Both the position numbers and the translations under genes were made by a program. A DNA stretch of 64,000 nucleotides, taken from positions 19,938,477 to 20,002,476 of the forward strand of contig CAIIXF020000004.1 in assembly GCA_903813345.2 (NCBI GenBank), written 5' to 3'. Shown here piece by piece: positions 39,824 to 50,747 of the stretch (its first letter is position 1; each line of letters opens with the position of its first letter). The notes beneath the pieces were generated by a model. The model worked only from the letters and a program-made list of their open reading frames with translations. It searched no databases and was not told where the DNA came from. This DNA is from Owenia fusiformis (Eukaryota > Annelida > Polychaeta > Sabellida > Oweniidae).

Positions 39824-40643
39824 TAGAGTCTATTTCATGGCCTGACTGGGTCGGTTCAACTTGAAAAATAAGATTTACCTGAAGATTAGGAGTCTTACTT
39901 ACCCTCTAGAGTTTGAACACACATTTCAATGAAACCCTATCACCTCTGTTGCGTCAACTATAGAGCATTTAGCATAATATCCAAGAGGTAAATTATGGAC
40001 CGTGAAAATGAATGATTTCCTAGTAAGTTCCGGAAGTTTCAGTATGACAAATTACCGAACATTTGTGAAAAATTAATGTTTGCTCATTGATTTTATAATT
40101 TACATGTGCATCTGTTCTTCTATACTTTTGTCAAAATTATAAAGCATCACAAACAGGTTCTACTGTATTAATAGACTAATACAGCAGACGACCCATTCAT
40201 ACTTTCCACGCAGCCTTTCATTCAGTCCAATAGTTCAACTGTAGATCATGCAGTTTCTTCCATCTTAGAACAGGCCATCCTCCTCTGCCCTGTCCTAAAC
40301 TCGTAAGACCGCAAAACATTATTTTCTAATATTTTAATTATTTTTACATCAGACATGGTTGGATGACATGTCACAAAATTAAAGTTCAAGGTCAATACAT
40401 TATTTCGTGATAGGGCCAACACGTCCCGATAGTAAACATGAGGAAAATGGAAAAGTTCAAAAAGCATTAACACAAATTTCAATCAAGTACTGTGCTTACG
40501 CTTCATCATGAACAAAACAAAGCTGATATGGTTTCATTAAAATGTTTGTCCTAACCTCTAGAGGATATGTAAGACTCCTAATCTTCAGGTAAATCTTATT
40601 TTTCAAGTTCTACCGACGCAGTCGGGCCACGAAATAGACTCTA
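39824..40643. mobile_element. Foldback element, ~820 bp
   Basis: Left tagagtctatttc and right gaaatagactcta. The arms share gatttacctgaagattagga and its inverse tcctaatcttcaggtaaatc. The short minus-strand frame at 40246-40482 lies in the spacer and shows no known domain. A related piece (taatacagcagacga) is found at about 37186, inside the CSN6 gene. Confidence 0.82.
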
Positions 40644-40687
40644 AGAATTTATGACATATTTGACAGAATGTCTTTTCATAGTGTTCA

Positions 40688-41430
40688 TAATTATCCCAAC
40701 GAACGAAGTTATGTAGGGATAATATAGTGAAGCCCTCCATCCATCCGTCAGTCAGTCCATCCATCCGGAAGATAACTCGAATACTTGTCGACAGATTTTC
40801 TTCATATTTGGTGGAAAGATGTATACTGGTGGATTGTCTTAGGCAAGAACATTTTTTTTCAAGATGGCCACCAGTTTAAAAATGGCGGGAATTTTTCGCA
40901 AAAATCTTATGTTTTTCATTTTAAATCAAAATAATAAATATTATTATTTGAAATTTTTGTAGTATTTTGGTAGTATATTAAAAACATCAATCTATTTCAC
41001 ATATATCCCAGGTTTTTCACCCTGACCCCCAGGGGGCCATACATGGGGGACTGGGAAAACAGGAATTTGCATTAATTTTGAGATGTTTTTAGAGTTCGTA
41101 TAGCTTTATTATACTCAAATGAAAGGCAATTTCGAGTAGATTGCAAATATTGTTACGTTTTTCTATTATACTCAAATTGAAGGAATTTCAGAGTAGATCA
41201 CAATTATGGCATTGTTTTTCTGATTTGCGCCTCTGAAAATTCAAAATGGCTGACTATAGCAGAAATTCGCCATTACTTAGAGTTATCTTAAAAGTATGGT
41301 TACATGATACTACAATGATTTAAAATATTTATTGAAGGTAAATATTACAATGAGACTGTACAGATTGATGATTTATATAGTTCGTTGGGATTTGCTACTC
41401 TGTGGAGTTGTCATTTTCTAGTTATTTATG
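40688..41430. repeat. Dispersed repeat with CCCAACGAAC end, copy 1
   Basis: Begins ttatcccaacgaacgaagtt and ends near agttcgttgggatttgctac. The segment 41164-41295 (attatactcaaattgaagga...aaaattcaaaatggctgac) has a diverged copy at 46030-46160. A run of ccatccgtcagtcagtccat follows the left end. No transposase frame. Confidence 0.7.
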
Positions 41431-41446
41431 TTCACCACCGTAACAT

Positions 41447-42056
41447 GAAAACTGTGAAGTGAGATTAATTTTTGAAAACTTCAAGGAGTAGGGGTGCTTC
41501 GGTGTCACATTTTTACTTTGTAAGACTTCAAAATTTCCACAAATCATCTTACCTTACCAAGGAACATCAAAGGAGCATGGAAATATGTACGTCTTGCATT
41601 TGTTAGAGTATAATAAAGCTCTTGTGAATTCTAAATATTTCATGTTCACCATTCTGTTTGCTGGGACTTTTTTAGTCCAGAGTAATCCTTACTCATGTAT
41701 CCTGTTTATCGTTCATAAAGCCTCAATCATGTATCTATCATGATAATTATACTGTAATAGATAGAATAATATACTAGTTATAATCCATGCCACTTGGCGA
41801 AGTCACAAAATTTGTATGAGGATTGATTAATCAGGAAGTCTAGAAGGCAAACAAAACGGTGGTCGTGAAATATTTATAAGAAACTATGGTTTGAGCTTTA
41901 TTATACTCTAATAATGCAAGAAGTGCACATTTTCATGCTCCTTCGTTGTTCATAAGTAAGGTAAGATGATTTGTGGAAATTTGGGATTCTTGCAAATGTG
42001 TAATTGTTGCAATTTTACTCCTTGAAACTTTAAAAAATTAGCCTTACTTCACGGTC
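41447..42056. mobile_element. Foldback element, ~610 bp
   Basis: Left arm from gaagtgagattaatttttga (with aacttcaaggagta) and right arm ending tactccttgaaact...ttagccttacttcac. Internal inverted pairs include ccacaaatcatcttacctta with taaggtaagatgatttgtgg. No coding frame. Confidence 0.85.
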
Positions 42057-42721
42057 TTTATGCTAGCTTTAGGGACTCATGCACCTCCAATTTATAGTTA
42101 TGAAAAATGCATTTAAATGTGAAGTTTTCTTTGACATGTCTCTTAAGTCAGTAAATGCATTCACATATAAGGAAAACAGATACAAAATCTTGTTACTTTA
42201 TCAAAAAAATATGGCTGCCACTTTTTGTACTTTTGATTAACTTTAATGTTACCTTAAAAAAATCTGCTTTTTATAAAACGCCGATACAGTAGAACGCTGG
42301 AAAAAGCGAATGCATTCCGTTCAGATTTTTCACGCGAATTCCGTATATGTCACGCTTTTGGTTCGAAAATTGTTGTGCCACGCATTCGATTCGAAACTTT
42401 TCATACCTACAGTTTCACTACTTTGCAGGTCAGTGTCAATATCATTGTCAGTCAGTGTCATTAGCATTGCCAGTTTTATTACTACATATTCAGTTTCATT
42501 ACTACATATCATTTAATCATTGCAGGTCAGTGTCTAGACTAGTCTATATCCTATTTAGTCTGAATACATTCAGACTATAAGCAACCTATGTTAAAATTTG
42601 GTAATACAAAATATTTGTTTACAAAGGAAGTGCTATTCAAAATGGCCAATTGAGTAAATTAATTTGCACATTTGTTACTTCAACTAGCTCTATTTCCACT
42701 TGACAATATGCTGTATTATAA

Positions 42722-42859
42722 GTTATTGAATGATTTGAAGTGCAATACAGGATATATTTTGCTCGAGAAATTCCGTATTGGAACGAGACAAAGTCGAGTG
42801 CCAATACAGAATATCGAGACAGAATATATCCTGTATTGCACTTCAAATCATTCAATAAC
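42722..42859. repeat. Hairpin repeat A (gcaatacag family)
   Basis: Arms gttattgaatgatttgaagt gcaatacaggatatatt and the inverse aatatatcctgtattgc acttcaaatcattcaataac. Spacer about 60 bases with gagacaaagtcgag-type text. Confidence 0.85.
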
Positions 42860-42877
42860 GTTTTTATCGTGTGATCC

Positions 42878-42970
42878 TCTGTATTGCTACTGAGATTGTC
42901 CCCTCCGTACCAATATTTTCTGTATTGCGACGGAGATGATCAACGGGGACAATCTCAGTAGCAATACAGA
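42878..42970. repeat. Hairpin repeat B (gcaatacag family)
   Basis: Perfect 26-base arms: tctgtattgctactgagatt gtcccc and the inverse. The inner spacer again contains a gtattgcgacggag-like variant. Only 18 bases separate it from hairpin A and both arms hold ctgtattgc, so the two look related. Confidence 0.85.
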
Positions 42971-43202
42971 TTGGTACAGCACAAGAACTGACCAATCAGA
43001 GGGCTTCATTTTACAGATCATACGATAATACTTTTTATTGCATTTGATTGTACCTTACTACTTAATTGAATTTTTGTATTGTTTATTTTATTGAAGAAAT
43101 GGTTCCTCTAATTGATAATTTTGTGCAAAAATTTCACTGCAATTTCCACAGTACAGTAGTACATCATAACAGACTTACTTCTAGTCAATCTGTTGGATAC
43201 GT

Positions 43203-43945
43203 CATTATCATTGCAGGTCACTGCCATTATCATTGTGTGTCAGTGTCACTATCATTGCAGGTCAATGTCATTGACATTGCAGGTCATTGTCATTATCATT
43301 GCAGGTGTTAATATCATTGCAGGTCACTGCCGTTATCATTGCATATCAGTATCACTATTCTTGCAGGTAAGTGTCAATATCATTGCAAGTCACTGTCATT
43401 ATCATTGTGTGTCAGTGTCACTATCATTGTGTGTCAGTGTCACTATCATTGTAGATCAATGTCATTGTCATTGCAGGTCATTGTCATTATCATTGCAGGT
43501 AAGTGTTAATATCATTGCAGGTCAAGTGAGTGCCGTTATCATTGCATATCAGTATCAATATTCTTGCAGGTAAGTGTCAATATCATTGCAAGTCATTGTC
43601 ATTATCATTGTGTGTCAGTGTCACTATCATTGCAGGTCAATGTAATTGTCATTGCAGGTCATTGTCACTATCATTGTGTGTCAGTGTCATTATCATTGCA
43701 GGTAAGTGTCATTATAATTGCAGGTCAATGTCATTATCATTGCAGGTCAGTGTCACTATCATTGTGTGTCAGTGTCATTATCATTGCAGGTAAGTGTTAA
43801 TATCATTGCAGGTCATTGTCACTATCATTGTGTGTCAGTGTCATTATCATTGCAGGTAAGTGTTAATATCATTGCAGGTCATTGTCACTGTCATTGTGTG
43901 TCAGTGTCACTATCAGCAGCAGTTCATTATCATTACAGGTTGGTG
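43203..43945. repeat. 22-bp minisatellite carrying CAG|GTAAGT
   Basis: About 33 units of gtcattatcattgcaggtca + gt, with variants ...tgtgtgtcagt, ...gcaggtaagt and ...gcatatcagt. A small outlier group of the same motif lies at 42425-42540 and a single unit at 44525-44550. Open frames on the plus strand (H-C-H-Y-H-C type) follow from the period and have no gene context. Confidence 0.95.
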
Positions 43946-46900
43946 TTTCAAAGTTTTTTGATGTGCTGGTCGACAGTCTGAATAATTTTTAATATCTTGA
44001 ATGCAAAATGTTTGCAGACTCTTAGATTGGTTTTGGTTTGGCTGATAAAATATGTGGCCTCTTTTATTTTGATGACTCTCTGACACATTAGATTTACGTG
44101 GCTGAAACTCCGTTGATTAAAAAACAATCAGTGGATGGGGGTTGCATCTAGTTAAGTTAAATCCCCCTTCCCTCACTGTGGTATTTTTTTTTTTTTTTAA
44201 CATTTTGTTACTCATTTTTATAAAAACAGCGACATAAATTTTGTGATGATTATTTATTTCAGGCTGTGTAGAGCCCCACTGTTTGATACATAGCAAAAAG
44301 GTTGATTTTTTGCACGCCAGTGATGTTGCGCCTTTTAAAATAATCTCATACCTTAGAAGCGTATCACTTAAAAAATCATAGAAGAACCAACAAATTTTAC
44401 CATACTGTGGACCTCTACATTTAGCTATTTATTTTACTTTCTCGTGAAAAAATAAATTCTGCAGATTAGTTGAATTTTCTAGCAGAAATCCTATAATCCC
44501 CCTCCACACATTGTGTTCATTTTACAGTGTGTCAGTGTCACTATCATTGACACATTATAACAATACTCACAAAAAGAGGAATATTTGTTGGACACAATTG
44601 AATCTAGGTTTACAATTGCAAAGGTCAGAATGTTATCTGTAGGCCCTGGGAACCTTACTGCTGTTCATAACTTTTCACAGTAAAACTTGTTAATGTGAGA
44701 GTCCCCTTTTGTGTGATCCTACCCTTTAATTGTGGACATCTCTCAATATGAGTCAGTCATCTCCCTTGATTTTTTTTCAGGTGGGTGCAAAATTCTCATT
44801 TTCACAATTGAGACTAAAATTGGTTAAAATACGCCAATTTTTCTCATTTTCAAGTGGGTGCAAATGGATTTTCATGTGGGTGCAAGCCTATTTTCAAAAT
44901 GTCAAGTTTGTGCTGTGCCCACTTGCTTAAATGCTGGGGAGATCACTGTGAGTACATGTACTTGAGTACCAGTATGCAGTGTGAGTGTGAAAATTCAATG
45001 ATTTCCAAGAAATAAGATTCCAAATACATGTGTACTTCACACATCTATTTACGGCATACATGTATCATAACATATATAGGTTTTACTGTATCACTTTGTT
45101 TTAATACAAACAATTTAAGTCATTAAATACCCAAATTATCAATAAATTTTGATAAAAACCTTCTGTTCTAAAATATTAAAGCTTGTGTAAGCAGCTTGAC
45201 AAGCTCATTTTAAAAGGATGATGAATTCACTAAATTAGCAATCTTACAGAAGCAACATCCCAAGTCTGTTGTTGTTGTGTAGGTTATTACTATTAAAGGA
45301 AGAATATTGTGAATACCCTATTAACACAATTGAATATGCTGAGGGGTCATTCAACGATCATGGACCAGTGTCAAAATATATTTAAGTTTGGATATTTCAT
45401 CAAGACTAACATCTATTTTTATTATCTACAAAGAAACCCGCTAGATAAAGATTATTTTAGCTGATATTCCTCTTGAAACATGGAGGATCTTAAAAATATA
45501 AAAGTGGAAGTCCCCTTTTGAAGCTTTGAACTGAATTTACACTTCTTAATGCTGAAATTGATAATTTATCCATACATTTTAAGAAAATAGGTATGTCAAA
45601 GAAGATGTTAAACCAAATGTTGCCTTGATAGCTCAGAAAAAATGAAAAAACGTTCCTATTTTCTCTACAGTCCTTATTGCCCCTTTAACTCAATAAACTT
45701 ATGATGGGTGGTGATGTGTCTAAAGGTAAGGTAACAATTTATTTACCAGATGGCATGGTTAAAAAGAGGTCAAAAGCCCTCTATTGAGTGCAAATTTCAA
45801 AATTGAAAGTTCTTTCGTTAATATTGAGGTGAGTGATTTTTTCAGGCTCTGGTATTTTGACAAAAGTAGGTAGGGGTCATGGGCATTCTTCAGGGCAGGT
45901 TTGAGGCATCAACAATTTATTTTGGAGTTTCTCTACCTCAGGTTATCGCTATTCCACCTTAGATTATAAATCTATAAAAATGGCCACCTCATTTGGGATT
46001 TCACAATAATTTTCTGATCCCTTCAAAGTATAGCTATATTATACTCAAATTGAAGGAATTTTAGAGAAGAACACAATTAGGTTGTTATTTTTCTGATTCT
46101 TGCCACAGAAAATTCAAAATCGCTGGCTAGAGCAGAATTTTGCTATTACTTAGAGATATTTTATATGCTATATTAGATCTCAAATGCTTTTATGATTTAT
46201 GCCTTTGACATTCCTAAATGGAATATCTATATCCAATTTATCTAGAGCCAATTTAATCAAGGGTACAGTAGACAGTAAATGTTACATTTTGACATATATA
46301 TATTGTGAATATTTTGTTTGTTGGGATTTGCTACTTGATGGAGTTGCCGATTTTTAGTATAAATGATACATTTTTGCTAGACTCGATCACTTTAAGTACT
46401 GATATATAGACAGACAGGAGTAATTACCTGCAAGCTGCTCACAGTTTTTATTGAATAATTGCTAAACAAACTCTAATATTGTAAAGTAATTTATTCCTGA
46501 ATATAATTCAACATGTTTTTGCATTTGAAATGAGAAAATGAGACAGATCATGAACATAGTTATGTTTTCACATTGAATGACAACTGAAAGAAGCAATGGT
46601 AAGCTTATAGCTAATGGATTTATGTTAAAGGTTTAATAAATGCCTAATTTATAAAGGTGGGTCATAGGCTTTCAAGAGCCTACTTGTGGAATGACTTTTG
46701 GACATATTTAGGATACCTGTATTTGCATGCACATCTGAGATGCCATATGTAATGTGCAAGTCTGCATTGTAAAGTTTCAAGTAATGAAATTGAATTGAAT
46801 CAGAAAACCTTGAGACAAAGAGCAATATAACATTAATGACATGTCTATTTTAGCCAGAAATCACAAACTGACCATATTCTCTCCAAACAACATGCCTGAT

Positions 46901-47060
46901 ATTGAAATGGGTTACATACCTAAGGAAGTATCCCATGTATTAGAAAAATGTGAGTACAATTATATTGTCTAACAATTAGACAATATATGACCACAAACAA
47001 AAGGGGAAGAGAATCTGTTGGTTTTCCCTTTTTAATCTGAGTTATGATTTTTGTATTTCC
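43946..47060. other. Intergenic DNA with repeat fragments
   Basis: No splice-consistent gene seen. 44780-44890 has three direct copies of a gtgggtgcaaa motif. 46005-46350 is a diverged copy of the 40688-41430 repeat, ending in tttgttgggatttgctactt. The rest is AT-rich single-copy-like DNA; it should contain the promoter and first non-coding exon of the downstream GH35 gene, which I cannot place. Confidence 0.45.
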
Positions 47061-47069
47061 AGATCTGTG

Positions 47070-47114
47070 ATGCCAAAAGAATATGAATGTTGGTTACCAA
47101 AGTTCCAAAGCTAA
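47070..47114 (+). promoter_or_regulatory. Upstream ORF overlapping the GH35 start
   Basis: An ATG at 47070 opens a 14-codon frame ending at TAA 47112-47114. It overlaps the main start (47083) in another frame. It lies just after a likely 3' splice site, tttttgtatttccag ending at 47062, so it would be in the mature leader. It may lower initiation at 47083 and favour the next in-frame Met (residue 16, context aaaATGg). Confidence 0.5.
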
Positions 47115-49200
47115 CATTTACCAAAAAATGGCACGATTGGGTATTTTTCGCAAACTGTTGTATGTCGCAGTTTTCCTGCTTTTACTTCGATTATTTTGGG
47201 TGAATAGACATTGGTTACTCACCACACAAGTGAATCCAAATGGAAATGCAAGATCCCTGTTACATGGCCTTGCTAAACATAATCAGGCCCAAAACATGGA
47301 TAACAATGATAAACCTAAAGCAGAGCCAATGATGTCTGCTGGAATCCAACAAAGTGGAATGAGAACTGGGCTTGTAGCTGAGGGAAAACACTTCTACATG
47401 GATGGACAACCCATTAGAATTTTAAGTGGATCGTTTCATTATTTTAGAACACCTCCGGCCTATTGGAAAGACAGACTGTATAAGATGAAAGCAGCTGGAC
47501 TAAACACAATTACCACCTATATCCCATGGAATTTACATGAGAAAACCCAAGGAAATATAATACTTGATGGCAAGTGGAATAACATAGGTAAATTCATACA
47601 AGAAGTTGAAGAAGTTGGATTGTATCTTATCATTCGTCCTGGACCATTCATATGTGCTGAATGGGAATTTGGTGGCTTGCCATATTGGCTGCTCAGGGAT
47701 CCAAATATGAGAGTACGAACAAGTTATCAACCATATTTAAATGCTGTTGAGCGATATTTCAACAAATTGTTACCTCTACTTGGGAATTATCTCTACACAA
47801 AAGAAAAGGGCCCCATAGTTGCACTACAAATTGAGAATGAATATGGCAGCTATTCAGATGATAAAGAATATTTGTTATTTCTGCAGAAATTATATCAGAA
47901 ATTTGATCTATATGTCCTACATTTCACATCAGACGGTTCATTTGGTCTCATCCCAGGATCTGTTCCAAGTGCTTTGAAAACTATAAACTTTGTGAAAAAT
48001 CCTGAAAAGAATCTTCGAAATTTAACTATTATTCAGCCAAATAAACCATTATTTGTAGCTGAATTTTGGTCAGGCTGGTTTGACCACTGGACTGAGAAAC
48101 ACCACGCCTATGGTGCTGGGGATTTAAAGGAATCAGTGAAGACAATTCTCAGTATGGGAAGCTCAATCAACTTTTATATGTTTGTTGGTGGTTCTAATTG
48201 GGGATTTTGGAGTGGAGCAAATGCTAAAATGAATTCCCCTCAGTATATGCCAACAGTCACGAGTTATGATTATGATGCTCCCATTTCCGAGGCAGGTGAC
48301 CTTACAGCTAAATATTCAGCTCTGCGGTACTTATTCCACGAGTTGAAACTAGTCGGAGATCTCCCTGAAATTCCACTGGAAACCCCTAAAGCCTCTTATG
48401 GGGTCATTAAAATGACTCATTGTTTAGGTTTGGAGGATCTGGTGGGAATTTTGGATCCAAGTGATATAAAGAATCTATCTTATGTTAGCCCAATGGAAAA
48501 ACTGGATATAAATAACAATAATGGTCAAGGTTATGGTTGGATCATGTATGAAACTAAAATTAAAAAAGGTCAAAAGCTAACATTCAATGGTGAAATCCGT
48601 GACCGTGCTCAGATTTTCCTGAATGGAAAAGAGGTTGCCGTGCTGAATTGGACTGAATCAAATGCTCATGTTTTGTTGGACTCTTCTACTATGGGAGAAA
48701 CAAACACTTTAGCAGTTTTGGTTGAAAATATGGGACGTGCAAATTTCCGTCCACCTGTTATGAAGACACTTGTTTTTGAGAAACAATTTAAGGGAATTCT
48801 GGGAGATGTATCATTTGATGGAAAAAAGATAGCTCACTGGCAGCACATTCCTCTCGAATTTTGTGATGTTTTTCGTAAAAATTTACTTAAAACAAAAATT
48901 TGGAAAAATATTGTGGAAATTCAAGGCCCAGCCATATACAGAGGTAACCTCAAAATAACAGGTCCCCCTAAAGATACATTTATTTCAACTGAGGGGTGGA
49001 GCAAGGGAATTGTAATGATAAATTCAGTAAATTTAGGACGTTATTGGAGTGTTGGACCACAGGGGACGATTTATGTCCCTGCTCCCCTGCTAAAGGAAGG
49101 GGATAACTCCGTGATGTTATTTGAACTACATTCTGCAAATGGTGACAAGAGTGTGGCGTTTTTGGATCACCCAATACTTCAAATTGCTCAGAAAATATAG
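47083..49200 (+). CDS. Beta-galactosidase-1-like protein (GH35), single exon, type II membrane
   Basis: 705 codons without an intron. Residues about 24-40 (KLLYVAVFLLLLRLFWV) form a membrane anchor after a basic N-terminus, implying type II topology with the enzyme in the lumen or outside; the middle stretch 45-92 is a low-complexity stem. The catalytic (beta/alpha)8 domain spans about 100-420: SFHYFRTPPAYWKDRLYKMK, IIRPGPFICAEWEFGGLPYW, QIENEYGSY with the predicted acid/base Glu253, and VAEFWSGWFDHW with the predicted nucleophile Glu327. Two beta-sandwich regions follow, including VNLGRYWSVGPQGTIYVP near 649-666, typical of GLB1L-type proteins. It should hydrolyse terminal beta-galactosides; exact substrate unknown. 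Vertebrate relatives have many introns, so a single coding exon is notable. A Met at residue 16 could be the true start. Confidence 0.93.
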   Translation: MNVGYQSSKANIYQKMARLGIFRKLLYVAVFLLLLRLFWVNRHWLLTTQVNPNGNARSLLHGLAKHNQAQNMDNNDKPKAEPMMSAGIQQSGMRTGLVAEGKHFYMDGQPIRILSGSFHYFRTPPAYWKDRLYKMKAAGLNTITTYIPWNLHEKTQGNIILDGKWNNIGKFIQEVEEVGLYLIIRPGPFICAEWEFGGLPYWLLRDPNMRVRTSYQPYLNAVERYFNKLLPLLGNYLYTKEKGPIVALQIENEYGSYSDDKEYLLFLQKLYQKFDLYVLHFTSDGSFGLIPGSVPSALKTINFVKNPEKNLRNLTIIQPNKPLFVAEFWSGWFDHWTEKHHAYGAGDLKESVKTILSMGSSINFYMFVGGSNWGFWSGANAKMNSPQYMPTVTSYDYDAPISEAGDLTAKYSALRYLFHELKLVGDLPEIPLETPKASYGVIKMTHCLGLEDLVGILDPSDIKNLSYVSPMEKLDINNNNGQGYGWIMYETKIKKGQKLTFNGEIRDRAQIFLNGKEVAVLNWTESNAHVLLDSSTMGETNTLAVLVENMGRANFRPPVMKTLVFEKQFKGILGDVSFDGKKIAHWQHIPLEFCDVFRKNLLKTKIWKNIVEIQGPAIYRGNLKITGPPKDTFISTEGWSKGIVMINSVNLGRYWSVGPQGTIYVPAPLLKEGDNSVMLFELHSANGDKSVAFLDHPILQIAQKI

Positions 49201-49499
49201 TCAAATGAAAGAAGTCTGTTCCAAATTTTTGCTCACTGTTCAGATTTTTTTATGTATTTTTAAAAGTAAAGTTATTGGGCATGTACATGTATTTAGGATG
49301 TTAAAAAGATATCAGTGATTCAAAACCGTCCAAAGTTGCCATTTCAAATCAAAAGTAACAAAAGTAATCAACTCTAGAACTAAGCATCATTGTGTTTATG
49401 CCACAGGTGCTGTGATCAAGAGTCAATATTTTTTGTCTGAGAAATCATTGTTTAGATTCAGGCTCTTTAAGCCATTTAAATTGCTATAGTGGTCTAGTC

Positions 49500-49616
49500 A
49501 TGTATAAATATAGCATTATAACATGATGGAGAGTGTGATATATGGAAATATCACCTCGAGGAATAAAGTATCACACGAGGCAGAGCCTATATATTACACT
49601 CCCCATCATGTAATTT
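49500..49616. repeat. Imperfect palindrome with AATAAA
   Basis: catgatggagagtgtgatat ... atattacactccccatcatg with a central ttcctcgag-like turn. AATAAA at 49562-49567 lies in the loop and is the first plus-strand polyadenylation hexamer after the GH35 stop (about 360 bases), so this insertion may supply the gene's 3' end signal. Confidence 0.65.
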
Positions 49617-50436
49617 GCGTTTATCACACAAAAATATAAAAATATGTTTTTTTAATTCTGAAGAGCATGGGACTTTTCTGTTCATATTCAACAAAACAAC
49701 GCAGCAAACTCCACATTTATTTAAAAAAAAAATCCTAGTCCAGGCTCTTATTATCATGCCCAATGAATTAGATTTTGATTGCACAAATTGTTTCATAAAT
49801 TCTGATCTACTGTAAATCAAATAATACCCGAAGCTAGAGCTAGCCGAAAAATGGCAGAAAAACCACATGCATGATTATTTGCTGCTAAAGAAATGTGTCT
49901 GTGACGTCTTGAACTCAGTGAGGTCTAGTCATTTGTTTGTTTAGTTGTCACTGGGGTGATACAGTGATACATGTGTGATGTCACAAATGATCGCATCATA
50001 TTCCGCAAATTCATTAGAAATATTGCTATATGACACCATGATAACGAAAATGAACGCATCATCTATAAAATCTCACATAGCTCATCCAGGCACCTAGATA
50101 TTATCACATGGTTCATCCGGGAATTTCAACAATATCACATGGGACATCGGGGACTTTCAATTTGTTAGACCGAATTATCAAATGGTCATGTGATGTGAAC
50201 TGACCAATTACAGTCCATCATTCTAGTTTGAGATGTGATAAATGTATTTAATAGATGTAGACTTAATCCTTTTGAGATCTATCAATATTTTCTATTAACA
50301 TTAAGGGAGGGAGATTCTCATCATGGTTGGCCATAACATGTCATGAAAAACTGCCATTTACGAGTTGTACAATTAGTTGCAACTAATAATAGTTTGAATT
50401 AAATACTATATGAACACTGATTTGTAATCTCATATA
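49617..50436. other. Intergenic DNA, no gene seen
   Basis: Short open frames at 49587-49868 lie on both strands with no domain. 50040-50160 has repeated catgg-containing 'tcacatggttcatccggga / tcacatgggacatcgggga' text in two near copies. Confidence 0.45.
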
Positions 50437-50747
50437 TTAACCCTTTCACGACGTGAATATAAAAGGAAAATGTTGGCCCTGGTGACGGATAAGTAAGAGC
50501 GGTTTTTAGGGGAAACTGCAAATAACCTATGCCCCAGGACCTATACCTTGAATTTTATCACTGAAATACAATTTTGTAGTAAGAACAACTTGTCAAGAAT
50601 TGATGTAAAAATACTGCATAGAACTGGAGATATTGTCATTTCATTGATGTATATGAATAAAAATAATGGTGCCAAAAGGAGCCTATCGTCCTGAAAGGTA
50701 TTACATAATAGGGCTCCATATGGAGCCTATCGTCGTGAAAGGGTTAA
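50437..50747. mobile_element. piggyBac-type MITE with TTAA target duplication
   Basis: TTAA-CCCTTTCACGACG ... CGTCGTGAAAGGG-TTAA: perfect 13-base inverted ends starting CCC, flanked by TTAA on both sides (50437-50440, 50744-50747). That combination is the hallmark of piggyBac-mobilised elements. The 303-base interior is non-coding and contains an internal near copy of the right end (agcctatcgtcctgaaagg). Confidence 0.93.

Noticed and set aside
43066-43981. Cys/His-rich repeats (HCHYHC) that might suggest a zinc-binding protein
   Set aside because: Open in several frames because of the 22-bp minisatellite; no gene context or regular metal-ligand spacing beyond the period.
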